A stretch of 64,000 nucleotides of DNA from Palaemon carinicauda (GCF_036898095.1 NC_090759.1:26965251-27029250), one strand, 5' to 3'. Shown: positions 1-10,598, numbered from the stretch's first letter. Translations and numbers: made by a program. Notes: generated by a model from the letters alone, not told the origin.

Positions 1-1
1 G

Positions 2-940
2 TGGCGAGTCTTCTGGGGTTGGTGTCGTGGAAGGGGTATCTCTCCACTCAATGCCACTATTCCAGCAATAGCGGAGTTCCTCGTGTATTTCCGGGAAGAA
101 ATGCGCCTTTCAGTCTCGGCAGTGAAAGGTTATCCCTCAGCCTTAAGTCTTGCCTTCAGGCTCAAAGGAATAGACATTTCCTCCTCGCTGGAACTTTCTC
201 TACTCATACGAAGTTAAGAACTTACCTGCCCCCAGTCGGAAGTGAGACCTCCTCCATGGAACATGGTTTGAGTCCTTAGGTCTCTTAAGAGACCTCCTTT
301 CGAACCATTACGCCAGGCTTCTGATCGCCACCTGACTTGGAAGACGGTGTTCCTGCTTGTTCTGGCCTCGGCCAAGCGAGTCAGCGAACTTCATGGTCTC
401 TCGTATAACATGGCCCATTCAAGGGGATGGGGGGAGGTAACGTTCAGGTTCGTCCCTGAGTTTGTAGCTAAGACTCAGAATCCAGGAGTTCCGGACCCCC
501 GGTTCGACTCCTTCCGGATTTCGAGTCTCCGTTCTGTAACAGATGACCCAGACCATCTCCTACTGTGCCCAGTAAGGAGTCTGAGGCTCTAACTTAAGAG
601 AACAGCTGCAATCCGTCCTCGAGTGCAAGCATTGTTCGTGAGCACAGGAAGGACGAAGAGGAGGGTCACTAAGAATACAATCTCAGCTTGGATTCGCAGG
701 GTTATCCACTATTCCCTGAATCCTGACCCTCCTCCGTCACGTTGCTCTAGGGCACACGATGTCAGAGGCATCGCTACGTCCCTGGCATTCAAGAGAAATT
801 ACTCTGTGACGCAGGTTCTACAAGCAGGTGTGTGGAAGCGTCAAACGACCTTCACAGCCCACTACCTGCAAGACGTGACCCACAGGAGGCTCGATACGTT
901 CTCTATCAGCCCTGTGGTGGCTGCACAACAGCTGGTTTAA
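2..940 (+). pseudogene. DIRS tyrosine recombinase (YR), 5'-truncated, with stops (copy 1)
   Basis: This is the YR that would cut and rejoin the circular DNA intermediate during integration. The frame reads through the core-binding region (SAVKGY near 121-138) and the catalytic domain. Catalytic residues are present: Arg I in AKRVSEL (codon 377-379), HDVR (755-766), Trp in GVWKR (833-835) and the nucleophilic Tyr in AHYLQDV (863-865). The frame is broken by TAA where other copies have Tyr in RSYEL, by TGA in place of an Arg codon (about 269), and by TAA at 590-592 in place of Tyr in LRLYLKR. The frame ends at 940 after PVVAAQQLV. The catalytic half is intact but separated from the N-terminal half by stops. 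A short open stretch at 1-279 in another frame is the tail of the overlapping RT-RNase H frame. Confidence 0.85.
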
Positions 941-1420
941 ACCTCAGGCTCCTTAATGGACAAGTAGCAGGAGGTTTAGGGCATTGTTACCCGGTTTTAG
1001 TCTGCATGAATGAAAAGGTATGCCTGGCCCTTATTCTTTTCTTCATTCTCCCCTCTCTTGGGGAAAGCAGCATCCTGGGTTCTCTGCACAGCTGACCTCA
1101 AACCACATCAGGTAAACCATGTTTCCTTGTGTTCCTAGTATTAAGTTAATACTGTCATGTCCCCATACCCTTACGAGGTGGTATTGGGATCGTCCTAACC
1201 TAGATTTCCATCTAAAGGACTCCAGGTCAACTTCCTAGGATGAGTCACACTTCACTCCTTCACACACTAGCTTACGTAGGCCGCGATCCTTGCAGAGCAA
1301 GGCATTTGCGAGGTGCAGGGACTCCTTATCTTCAGTTCTACACACTCAGATACTGAGTCCCCGGGCAAAAGCCAAAGCCAGTACGGCTGGGACTTACCAC
1401 CTTACCTTAGGGTTAAGTCA
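941..1420 (+). other. conserved DIRS 3' non-coding region (copy 1)
   Basis: Non-coding stretch between the YR stop and the ICR. It is nearly colinear with 17,556-18,040, 37,346-37,826, 48,085-48,562 and 54,327-54,773, and includes shared blocks such as GGTGGTATTGGGA and AGCAGCATCCTGG. No ORF in it is conserved. It may hold RNA signals such as a priming, packaging or 3'-end site, but that is inference from conservation only. Confidence 0.6.
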
Positions 1421-1522
1421 CCCTAATTAAATAGCGTGGTTTGTATTTCGGTTACGGAACAAATGACAAATTCGTAGATAATTTGTATTTTTCCTGACCA
1501 TACAAACCTTAGCTATTTAATC
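1421..1522 (+). repeat. internal complementary region (ICR), copy 1
   Basis: The first half, up to GGTTACGGAACAAA, is the complement of a left end of this family (compare 10,414-10,457). The second half, AAATGACAAATTCGTAG onward, is the complement of this copy's own right end (about 1,720-1,773). The two halves share AAA. In DIRS elements the ICR templates the missing ends and the circle junction. Confidence 0.85.
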
Positions 1523-1570
1523 AAACTTGCCCGCCAGCCCTGTCCCCCGGGAAGTCTTACCTCTAAGCAA

Positions 1571-1773
1571 AGTGAGCTATTCACCGGTGTGTGAGGGGGG
1601 GAGGGGTAGCTAGCTACCCCTCCCCACCCCCTCGCTAACTAGCGAGGGGTAGTAAACCCTCGTTAAAAATCTAATGGCTTGTCGTTTCAGCTACGCCGAA
1701 AGTAATACCCTAATTAAATAGCTAAGGTTTGTATGGTTAGGGAAAATACAAATTATCTACGAGTTTGTCATTT
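1571..1773 (+). repeat. right inverted terminal repeat, copy 1
   Basis: About 200 bp, complementary to the left terminal repeats of sister copies (10,414-10,598; 38,281-38,470). It includes the short stem GCTAACTAGCGAGG and the GTAGTAAACCCTCGTTAAAA block found at every terminus of this family, and ends with TTTGTCATTT. Confidence 0.85.
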
Positions 1774-4197
1774 TTCGCGAGCAAGACACAACCAGATGTG
1801 TCAGAACTGCGACCAAGTGCTGTACCAACACCTTCGCCCCGGCCTTCATCCTTTACCACCTCCAGCGGCAGACTGACACCCATTCCAGGAGCTGCGTAAT
1901 AAGTTCTCTAACGTTCCTGTTGTCCACCGAGAGATCGTGTTTCTCTGCCTCAGAGACTCCCTTGTGTCGACTGAAGCTCCTTCTAGAATCCCCCCCCCCA
2001 GGGATGTTGTTCTCCTAGACCTGCAAGGGAAGCCTAGGGCTTACCTGAAGGAACAGAACTTCCTGCATGGGCGAGTACTTTTCTCACCACCCTGCTGGTC
2101 TCCGAATGTGGCTCCTCCTCTGCCACTACCTCCGACTGCTCTAGTCATGTTGACCCCGATGATTCTTTTGGAACCCTCGTTGAGTTCGTTCATTGGGAGT
2201 CAAGATTCTGGAAGGAGATCAATGTCGGACAAGGCTCGCAGATCACTTCCACTCTGATTGCATGCAGAAGGTCCTCGAGCTTCTGACTCCTACATGGTCA
2301 ACCTACCCTTACTCCAGTGAAGGCATGGGAAACCATGACCAAGAGACAGAAAAGGAGGATGAGAGGTGTAACTCCGCCACACGCCGATATCATCCTCCCT
2401 AGGGCGAGTAGGGACTTCGGCTCGGTCAGGGAGATAACCATCCATTCTTTCAATCCTCAAGAGATTGAGGTAGTGCCTCCGGACCAGCGTCCAATTTCCT
2501 TACCTCCTCCAGAGGAGGAGCCTTCAGCTCCTGCTGCCAAGCTTCGTCAGGTGCCACGAAAACCTTGCAAGTTCCCCCTCCTAAGACTGCGGAGGAACAT
2601 TCTGTGCCTAGGGAATCCAAGAACACCAAGATGAAACCCAAGAACGCTGTAGCAAGGGAAGCTCGTATGGCTTAGGCACAAGGAAGGTCCCCTGTGATGG
2701 GTCGCTCCAGTCATATAGTTGACGACTCTGACCTACCCCAGACTCTGGATGTGAGCCTGGAGGTGGACGACTCCTTGGATTCCGATGATGAAAATTTTCC
2801 AATGGCTGCTAGTCCAAACTATCACTCTGAACAAGAGAGATGTGAGTCGGAGCACACCTTTGCCAGGTACCCCCTTGCATGAGGGTGTGACGAGCCAAGA
2901 GTAGGTTGTGACTCAAAAGTGGGATGAGAGCAACTGAGTAACTTTTATTACAGAACATTAGTTTATATATACATCAATTGCGGGCAAAAAGGCCATAACA
3001 TATAACAGGCAGTTTCCTGTTCAACCAACAACGGTTTCTGTTAACATTTAACGGTGAGAAAAACAGACAAGTTGATTCAGGTCGTTATTAGTGAGAGGGG
3101 AGAGCGAAGATACAAAGGAGACTATATACAAAAAAAGAGAAATGTTGTTAATATTTACAATTGTATGACACACGGTTGGTACAAGGGCCATCAATAGGCT
3201 GTCGACTCCTGGTTCCACCACCCAGAAGGGGAAGGATATGGTTCTCGATGAAATACTGTATTTAGGACCCAGAAGTCTTCCAGGTCCCGTGCTGTTTTGC
3301 CCTGGGCTAAGGGTTTGATAACTGCCAAAAGGAAAGCTATTGCCCAGATAGCTGGAACTGATAGTTCCTTGAGGGCAGGTTCCTCCTCTCGGTCCCTTGT
3401 ACTTCCTTTGGTTTAACAAAGGAGGTATTACGAGATCGAAGGGGAACCTCATGTCACTATGTCCCTCGACCCTTGAGTAGAGTTTCTAAAGAAGAGTCTC
3501 ACGACTCAAACCCTCTCCTCTCTGAGGGCCCCCCTCTCGGCAGTTGAGCACCTGAATATAGAGAGAGGCATGAAGTATGCCATGCAGGCTGCTTCGTCGC
3601 TTGATCTATGGTTGGGATCCTTTGACTTTATGGTCCACTCCCATGATCTTTCGAAGGAGTTGGCCAGGAAGACTATGGAATCTTTCCTGTTGTTGGGCAC
3701 CCAAACTCGAGTTCATGTCGCACCACATTGTCAACTTGTCAACGAATGCCATACTCAAGAGAAGATTGTTCAAGCTGACAACGTCAAATAACAACTCGAG
3801 TTTATGTCGCACCACGTTGTCAACTTGTGGGCGAATGCCCTACTCAAGAGAAGGGATACTGTCATCGGGAAATTTCATAAGCAGGTGCCGAATGTTGAAG
3901 TCTCCCGGTTGAGGGTTCTTCTCTCTTCGCTCCAGAAGAGATAGAGAGGGCTGCGGAAGGATGGAGGAAATCGTCGAACAAATCTCTCCTCCATAGGGCC
4001 ATGACATCGAGGCCCTATGGTAGACCTTCCCTGTCATCTCGGACTCAGCAAGTACCTTCCTCTTCTCACCCGGCAACTTCTAAGTCCTCTGGACCTTGTC
4101 TAAGTGGCCCTTTCCATTCAAAGGCCAGAAAGGGACCAAGTCCTTCATAGGAAAGAAGAGAGGAAAGGGAGGTGGCCGAGGCGGTCACTCCCATTAG
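1774..4197 (+). pseudogene. DIRS gag-like ORF, decayed (B)
   Basis: Structural ORF of element B, read in several frames. Segments match copies 2-4: a KRQKRRMRGV stretch near 2,345 like KRKRGV; SKNTKMKPKN near 2,620; ESEHTFA near 2,848; then, after the 307-bp insertion, GKDMVLDEI near 3,225 and the conserved C-terminal core (MKYAMQAASS at 3,570, equivalent to CAMQATSWLDIW). The Lys/Arg/Gly-rich tail (KKRGKGGGRGG, about 4,150-4,190) ends in TAG at 4,195-4,197, in phase with the recombinase frame downstream. The N-terminal part (1,774-2,300) is only tentatively gag. Confidence 0.6.
2871..3177 (-). mobile_element. 307-bp insertion flanked by GGTAC, possible solo LTR
   Basis: The gag of element B is interrupted between ESEHTFA and its continuation. 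GGTAC occurs at both edges (2,866-2,870 and 3,178-3,182), consistent with a 5-bp target duplication. Read on the minus strand the insert has a TATATAAA-like box and then AATAAA about 20 bp downstream, as in an LTR promoter and polyadenylation region. The exact outer bases are not the usual TG..CA, which start and end a few bases inside. A solo LTR is the best explanation, but a small non-autonomous DNA element is possible. Confidence 0.5.
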
Positions 4198-4477
4198 GAA
4201 TGGAATTCCTCCTCACCTAACACCTGTGGGAGGATGCCTACATTGCCGCTGGCAGAGGTGGCTGCTTCACGAGGCAGAACTTTGGACAGTCGAAGTGATC
4301 GCTTTAGGGTATTGCGTCCCGTTCATTCAATCTCTCCCTCCTCTTGACTCAGGGATCCGATGCATCTAAGCCTTTATGCGAAGGGATCCGCAAAGGACCT
4401 GGCCCTCAGGGCCGAAGTCCAGACCATGCTGCAGACGTGCACTCTCTACGAGAAAATGTTTTAGATAGTTAAATCTG

Positions 4478-4562
<85 letters not shown>

Positions 4563-6158
4563 GTATGAATATTGTTTGGGAACCGATTTATTAAGAGGTT
4601 GTGGACAGGTCCCCAGGCTTCTACAGCCAAATTTTTTTGGTGAAAAAGGTGACTGGAGACCAGTCATTGATCTCTCTCCTCTGAACAAGTTTGTGTAACA
4701 GACTCAGTTCAGAATGGAGATGGCAGATAGGGTCATTCAACTGGTTTGTCCAAGGGACTTCATGTGCACACTGGATTTGAAGGACGCATACTTCCAGATC
4801 CCAATCCATCCGTCTTCAAGGAAATATGTAAGATTCATACACGATGAAAAGACATACCTGTTCAATGTTTTATGGTTCAGTTTTGCGCCGCAACAGCTCC
4901 TCAGGTGTTCACCAGAGTGTTAGCCCTAGTGTCATCTTGGGCTCACAGGAACGACATACATCTTCTCAGATATCTGGACGACTGGCTTATCCTAGCAGAC
5001 TCGGAGACGACCCTTCTTCGTCATGGAGACATGCTTCTCAAGTTTTGTCAAGATCTGGGGATTTTGATAAATCATGAGAAGTCATTACTGCAACCGTCAC
5101 AAAGGTTGGTATACCTCGGTATGATAATAGATGCCGTCTAAGAGAAAGTCTTCCTATCAGACAAAAGAGTACACAGACTGAGGGAAGTGGCCGCGCCCTT
5201 CTTCAGAAAAGAAGTCCTTCTGCCCTCATGTTGGTTGAGTTAGTTAGGCCTTTTACCCTCCCTCATCCCTCTAGTTTCAAACGGCCACCTCAGGATAAGA
5301 TCCCTACAATATCAGCTAAAGTCCGAGTGGAACCAACTCTCCGATCCACTGGACACTCAAATTCCTATAACTCAGGATCTGGTGACGGATTTAAATTGGG
5401 GGTTGTCAGACGAAAACCTTCGACGGGGCCAGAATCTTCTTGTTCCCCCTCCAGATATGATGATCACAGATGAATAAAAAAAGTTTGGGGGTCTATCTGC
5501 TGCACCTTACAATCTGCGGCCTTTAGTCAGAGTCAGAAAGGTACCTGCTCATAAATCTTCTAGAGATGAGAGCAGCTTACATAGCTTTTCATCAGTTCCA
5601 ACAGTTGCTGGCAGGTCACTCTGTGGTGTTGATGAGCAACAATACCACAGTAGTGGCTTACATACACAAACAGGGCAGTACTTTTCTGCAGCCTCTATGC
5701 CATCTTGCAGTAAAGATCCTCAAATTGTCAGAAGAACATTCGGTGTCCCCTTCAGCTCTATTCATTCCCGGCAAGAAGAATGTGCTTGTGGACAATCTGA
5801 GCAGAGCGACTCAGATAGTAGACAGTGAATGGTCTTTGAATCATCAGATAAATAACAAAGTTCTGACTTTGTGGGGTTCCCCGACTGTAGATCTGTTCGC
5901 AACATCTCTGAAGAGCATTGTACCGTTCTCCAGTCCCGGACCCTCAGGCTCTATGGCAAGATGCATTTCAACAACGGTGGGACAACATCGACGTGTATTC
6001 CTTTCCCCCCATTTTGTCTGGTGAGAAGATTGCTGAACAAGACCAGAGCGTCCAAAGATCTAATGGTGACCCTTGTAGCTCTGGTATGGCATCATGCAGA
6101 GTGGTTTCCAGACTTCCTGCAACTCCTAGTAGATCTACTGCGAGAGCTACCTCCATGA
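4172..6158 (+). pseudogene. DIRS reverse transcriptase - RNase H, decayed (B)
   Basis: The RT N-terminus (WTVEVIALGYCVPF near 4,287) is in the +1 frame relative to the gag stop at 4,195. After the (AG)n insertion the palm appears in two frames: TLDLKDAYFQIPIHPSSRK near 4,770, then LRYLDDWLILADS near 4,965 with an intact YLDD. RNase H follows, with MSNNTTVVAYIHKQG near 5,630 where an active copy would have MSDN, so a catalytic Asp is replaced by Asn. The post-RNase H motif SPTVDLFAT lies near 5,880. Frameshifts, stops and the lost Asp make it non-functional. Confidence 0.8.
4440..4595 (+). repeat. (AG)n microsatellite inside an insertion in the RT gene of B
   Basis: About 40 AG units (4,480-4,559) lie in roughly 150 bp that has no counterpart in the RT genes of copies 2-4. 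RT homology resumes at CCCCAGGCTTCT (about 4,612). It breaks the RT frame. Confidence 0.85.
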
Positions 6159-7141
6159 CCAAATCTACTCAAACAACCACATGCGAACAACTTTCACATG
6201 ACCGTGCAGTCGCTTCAACTTCACACCTGGAGACTATCCAGTGTCTCTGTTCTCAGAAGGGCTTATCACGACGAGTTGCGGAGAGAATGTCTGGATACTT
6301 GCGTAAGACCTCAGCCTCAGTCTACCAGGAAAAATGGAGAGTATTCTGTGGTTGGTGTCGTGGAAGGAATATCTCTCTGCTCGATGCCACTATTCCAGTA
6401 ATAGTGGAGTTCCTTGTATACATTCGGGAGGAAAAACTCCTTTCGGTCTCAGCGGTGAAAGGCTATCACTCAGCCTTTAGCCTCGTCTTTAGGCTGAAAG
6501 GGGTTGAGATTTCCTCTTCATTGGAGCTTTCTTTACTCATGCGGAGTTATGAAATCACTTGCCCTCAGTCAGAGATTAGGCCTCCTCCTTGGAATGTGGT
6601 TCCCATCTTGAGATCCTTAGAAGGACATCCCTACAAACCATTACGCCATGCAACTGACTGAAACCTAACTTTGAAGATGGCTTTCCTCGCTTTATCCTCG
6701 GCAAAGAGAGTCAGTGAACTTCATGGCCTCTCGTATGACATCGCCCATTCAAGGGAATGGGGCAAAGGGACACTCAGCTTCATTCCAGAGTTCATTGCTA
6801 AGACTCAAAATCCGGGGGTACTAGACCATAGATTCGGTCCCTTTCAGATTGAGAGTCTTCATTCTGTAACCAATGACCCACATCAGTTTTTACTATTCCC
6901 AGGGAGGCGTTTGAAATATTATTTTAAATGCATTGCAGCAACACAGCCCCGACTAACACCTCTATTTGTTAGCACAGGGAGAGTAAAGAGAAGGATCATT
7001 AGGAAAACGGTTTCCTCCTGGACCCGCCAAGTGATCAAAAGAGCCTTGGCTCTTGACCCTCCTCTGGCTCACCAACCTAGAACCCATGATGTCAGGGGAA
7101 TCGGCACTCCCCTGGCATTGGACCCTTCTCTCTGGTTACAG
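6100..7141 (+). pseudogene. DIRS tyrosine recombinase, 3'-truncated (B)
   Basis: N-terminal core-binding region (YQEKWRVFCGWCRGRNI, then VSAVKGYHSAFSLVFRLKG near 6,450) up to the stop at 6,659-6,661, continuing in a new frame from 6,671 with AKRVSELHGL (catalytic Arg I) and HDVRGIG near 7,090. At 7,141 the frame runs into the left end of element E, so the catalytic Trp and Tyr are missing here. The upstream part of this frame overlaps the RNase H gene in a different frame, as in the other copies. Confidence 0.8.
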
Positions 7142-7789
7142 TTCATTGTTCCTACACTAAATACAAACCCTCATTGTTTACTATAGGAGATATTCTAGCG
7201 CGAGCTGGAAAATACGGCAGAAAAACCTTAACAAGGTCGTTAACGACCGGACAGGTAATTACCCACCTGTCAGTGGTGGGGGACTGCCGGTCGGTAGCTG
7301 CTGTTTACCTTCAGTCGAATTCTAGCCGTCGCAGTGGTAACACCACTGCTCCTGCTTTATTTACTGGCAGACTAGCCTTTCTTTTTTTGAGTTTTGATTA
7401 ATCCTTTTGATTTTTCTTTGTAGATGATGTCCTCTATTTTGAAGAAGTGTTCATGAGCCTTTATGTCACCGCTGGATGTGGATCCTCTTTCCCTATGCCC
7501 CGTTATGGAGGTCATGGGTGTTCTGCTACCCTGCGGAGGATGGGATCCCCTGCCAAGTAGAGTATGTAGAAGTGGTCTTCACAGTATCTTCTCCTCCTCC
7601 TCCTCCGCTTCATTGTCCTTCCCTCTTCGGACACTAGGAGGGAGAGAGAGAAGAGGAAAAGGAGAGATCGCACTTCTTTGCCCAGTCGTTCTCTCCGGAG
7701 TCACAGGCGACATAGGAGGAGACATAATCGTTCTTGCTCTTCCTCGCCTTCTGTCTCTTCACGAGATGTCTCGCCGCTAGACTAAGCGC

Positions 7790-8280
7790 TCTCCTCACAA
7801 ACTTAAGAGCGCTTCCTTCTTACCCTAACATAGGGCATCAAGAGCGTATGCGCCAACATGCGCATACGCTCCAACAAGAGCATAACTCCATCACGCGCCA
7901 TGCGCTCACCTGCTCACAAACTCCTGCATGCCACCAATCTTCTGCGCAATGGCACTCTCCTGCACGCCAGTGCTCTCCTATGCGCTCCCGCACGCCAGCA
8001 TTCTCCTGCAAGTGCGCATACGCACCCAACACCATCCTACGCGACAGGTAAAACCTGCACGTCAACTTTCTGTTAGAAGGTCTTCTGACAAGCCAGCGCT
8101 TACCAACGCGCCAGCACTTACTGGCGCGCCAGCCTTCTCCCGCATCCGCAAGGATATGCGCGCACGCCCGTGCGTCCCATATGATTTTACTATACGCTAA
8201 TGCTAGGGAATTTTCTCCTGCGAGCGCGCGCCCTACGGCTGGCACAGACGTGCGAGATAACTCTCCCGCACGCCCGTTTA
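7790..8280 (+). repeat. gag repeat module shared with copy 4
   Basis: This block is closely similar to copy 4 at 39,765-40,420 (for example AGGGCATCAAGAGCGTA and CCAACATGCGCATACGCT occur in both), whereas the sequence on either side is not. It is bracketed by two versions of an E-specific segment (about 7,690-7,775 and 8,300-8,390; both contain TCGCCTTCTGTCTCT). The arrangement suggests module insertion or gene conversion between DIRS gag genes. Confidence 0.65.
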
Positions 8281-8815
8281 CGCCTTCACTTAGATATTCT
8301 CACTGAAGAGACAGGCAAAATAGGAAGAGACGTTATCATTCTGTCTCTTTCTCGCCTTCTGTCTCTCCCCGAGACTTCCTGCCTCGAGATTATATACATT
8401 TGTGCCACAAACCTGAGAAGAACGATCCTTCTCGTCATCGTTCTGCCTCGCTGTCGTCGTCGTGCGAGGAATCAGCTAAGAAGCCAGGAGCGCGGCCAAG
8501 GGCAAGGCATGTCCTAACCTCGAACCCTCTTCTTCGCATATTAGTTTGAGGGCCTCTGTCCGCTCTAGGAAAAGTCAGATAGAGCGCTTCTCCTTGCTTT
8601 TCTCTCTATCTTCAGAAAGATCACTCTCGCCTTTGAATTCTCGATCTCTGACCCTTTGGGGTCTCGTGACAAGGAAACCTCGCTTTCCCGGTGCGCTATC
8701 CCTTCGTCTTCTCACAGAAAGTTGCTGAAACCTCGGGTTTTCGTGCATTTAGTCTCGCTGACACTTCAGTGCCTCGTTACAAGGAAAACTTCCGTTTTCC
8801 CGTTGCTCTAGCCCT

Positions 8816-9078
8816 TCGTGTTCTCGCAACACAAACTCTAGGGGCACGCACGTTCACGCTGAATTTTCGGGTTCTCGCAACACAACCTCTAGGGGCACGC
8901 ACGATCACGCTGAACCTTCGGGTTCTCGTGACACAAGTCATCAAGAGTGTTACTCTTAGGTCAGAGAGTTTCCGGACTCTTGTCACGTAGAGTGTTCGCG
9001 TACGCCCATCCAACTCTACGCTTATAACAATCAAGAGTTTTACTCTTATGGCAGAGTCTTCAGACCCCAGTTACGCAG
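8816..9078 (+). repeat. two short tandem duplications in E
   Basis: A unit of about 56 bp (CTAGGGGCACGCACG..TTCGGGTTCTCG) occurs twice at 8,816-8,930. A unit of about 90 bp beginning ATCAAGAGT(G/T)TTACTCTTA occurs at 8,939 and 9,029. Both lie in gag-like sequence and are imperfect. Confidence 0.7.
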
Positions 9079-9649
9079 GTGTCCACACAATTAGCGCTAC
9101 ACACGCAAATCTCCGATCATACACTCGCGGGGTCAATCCCTCGCTCCCGTGTTTCAGACAGGACAACCTCCCTAATTCCTTTGCTCTCTAATGAATTAAG
9201 GATTTCGAGTCTCTCGGAAACCTCGAAAGAAGATGCAGGGGATCACCCCTTCTTCTCTTCGGTTGAGAGCAGAAGGGAAAAGGGAAACGTGTTAGAGAGG
9301 CTAAAAGAAAACTCCCAGATAGCAGCAACGTAGAACGCGATGCGGAGGGCTTCGGCCGCTCTGTTCGTTATCCTGCGCTTCATGTGGCAGCTCATGAGCT
9401 GCCCATGTTACGAGGTAACACTCGTTGTCAACCTGCAACTTGATCAACTTATTGGGAAACTTAGATTGTTGACAGGAGGTTCGCCTCTAGGGATTAGAGA
9501 TACAGCTGTGCTGACTGAAGAAGGTGTGACCACAGCGTCAGACACAGGAGTGGAAACTATGAACTGTTCAACCATTTTGAAGCCACAAGCAGAGTTGTCC
9601 CTGAGAAGTCAAGAATGATCTTCAAAACCTTTTAAATCATACTCAGAGG

Positions 9650-10413
9650 AAATGGATAAATTTAGGACCATCTGTTCCAGCAGGTTCAAGGAATTTATTG
9701 TAACTGCTTGAGAATCTATTCAAAGCTATGTAAAGTGGAAAGCTTGTGATTTTTTTTTGTCGCAAATTGGTCCACTATGAGATCCAAGATATTCTCAAGG
9801 ATCTCTTGGAAGGAGCTCTGATCTGAAGTCCACTGTGTTCATGGCTGTCTGCGTGGACAAGAAATCTGCTCCCATATTGAGGGAGCCTGATAGGTGGATC
9901 CAGAGGAGGAATAAATAACCCTCCCAAAGGAACTTTATTACCAGGAGAATCACTGAATTGAGAGTTCTTAAGTAAGATCCTCCTCTCCTGAGGCAACCAA
10001 TTGATATCTGGGTGTTAATGAAAATCTTAATATAAGAGTTCCTTATCAGATTGAGCTACTGTAACTTCAGCAAACCTTCCTGCAGTGAGTTTTAATTCAT
10101 TTTATGTGAAAGGCTGCAAACTGAGGGGACTATTTCCCAAACACATAGATCTCGTCTGAATGCCTCCCCAACCCAACCTGAATGTATTTATTTGAAAAAT
10201 ATTAGATACAGTATAAGGGGAGGAATCAATGGGACTGACAAGGAGAGAGCCTTTGATGGACAAGGAGAGAGCCTTTGATGAGGTCCATGGTCTGAGAAGC
10301 CTTTTACAGCAACTGGGTAACCAGAAGAAACTATTTTGAAGCCCCTTCTGATCTGTCATGGTACTTTGAGGTTATTATGAACTAGAATCAAGCACCCTTT
10401 CACTTATACAGTA
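9650..10413 (-). mobile_element. minus-strand DIRS D, downstream half (RNase H part)
   Basis: On the minus strand this segment continues the RT of D that is broken at 18,397. It reads in fragments: a GWGGIQT-like RNase H segment (about 10,160), LRRGGSYLRTLNSVI and HLSGSLNMGADFLS (about 9,860-9,940), and FATKKNHKLS (about 9,745), matching the VDLFAT motif that follows RNase H in DIRS elements. Several stops interrupt it. The junction with copy 2 is at 10,413/10,414. The junction with E is around 9,640. Confidence 0.65.
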
Positions 10414-10598
10414 TTTGTTCCGTAACCGAAATACAAACCACGCTATTTACATTGGGTTTACTTTTCGGCGTAGCTGAAATGACGAGCCAATAGTTTTTAA
10501 CGAGGGTTTACTACCCCCGCGCTAGTTAGCGGGGGTAGGGGAAGGGGTAGCTTGCTACCCCTCCCTCCACACACCGGTGATTTGCTTCACTTCACTTT
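10414..10598 (+). repeat. left inverted terminal repeat, copy 2
   Basis: Bases from about 10,440 to 10,598 are complementary to the right end at 18,187-18,370. The outermost 26 bases differ between the two ends, but each is matched separately by the ICR (18,041-18,141). Includes the AACGAGGGTTTACTACCCC block and a CTAGTTAGC core. Confidence 0.9.

Larger units (their letters stand above)
1..1773 (+). mobile_element. DIRS retrotransposon copy 1, 3' portion
   Basis: The window opens inside the recombinase gene of a DIRS-type element. In order it holds the YR region, a 3' region of about 480 bp (941-1,420), an ICR (1,421-1,522) and a right inverted terminal repeat ending in the TTT at 1,771-1,773. 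The sequence is colinear with copy 2 at 16,617-18,396. Beyond 1,773 the sequence switches to the gag of an older element (B), so copy 1 is inserted in B. Its left end lies outside the window. The end was placed by comparison with the right ends of copies 2, 3 and 4, all of which finish in TTGTCATTT. Confidence 0.9.
1774..7141 (+). mobile_element. older diverged DIRS copy (B), interrupted
   Basis: A diverged relative of copies 1-4 on the same strand. Gag-like sequence runs from about 1,774 to 4,197, RT-RNase H from about 4,172 to 6,158 and YR from about 6,100 to 7,141. Its 5' part is cut by copy 1 and its YR is cut at 7,141 by element E, so neither end is visible. It also carries a 307-bp insertion (2,871-3,177) and an (AG)n-bearing insertion in RT. 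It has more frameshifts and lower similarity than copies 1-4, so it is inferred to be older. Confidence 0.8.
7423..9618 (+). pseudogene. DIRS gag-like ORF with Arg/Ser repeats (E), broken
   Basis: Gag-like sequence with no single long frame. An opening MMSSILKKCS is followed by a stop. Ser/Arg-rich coding (SSSPSVSSRDVSP near 7,735) surrounds a block of RSPARQ-type repeats (7,790-8,280). From about 9,079 further open segments include LSNELRISSLSETSKEDAG and QLDQLIGKLRLLTGG (about 9,435). It is assigned to gag from its position after a DIRS-like left end and from shared repeats with copy 4. No enzymatic domain is seen. Confidence 0.5.
7142..9640 (+). mobile_element. 5' part of a further DIRS-type element (E)
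   Basis: At 7,142 the recombinase of B stops matching its relatives and a terminus-like sequence begins (TGTTCCTACACTAAATACAA), resembling but not identical to the TTTGTTCC..AATACAAACC left ends of copies 2-4. A leader of about 280 bp and gag-like coding sequence follow. Only the 5' part is present. Near 9,620-9,660 it joins minus-strand DIRS D, so the 3' half was lost or lies elsewhere. The right boundary is approximate. Confidence 0.55.

Noticed and set aside
4479..4688. Minus-strand ORF with a (Ser-Leu)n tract, and similar at 32,624-32,932.
   Set aside because: (AG)n/(CT)n microsatellite translation.
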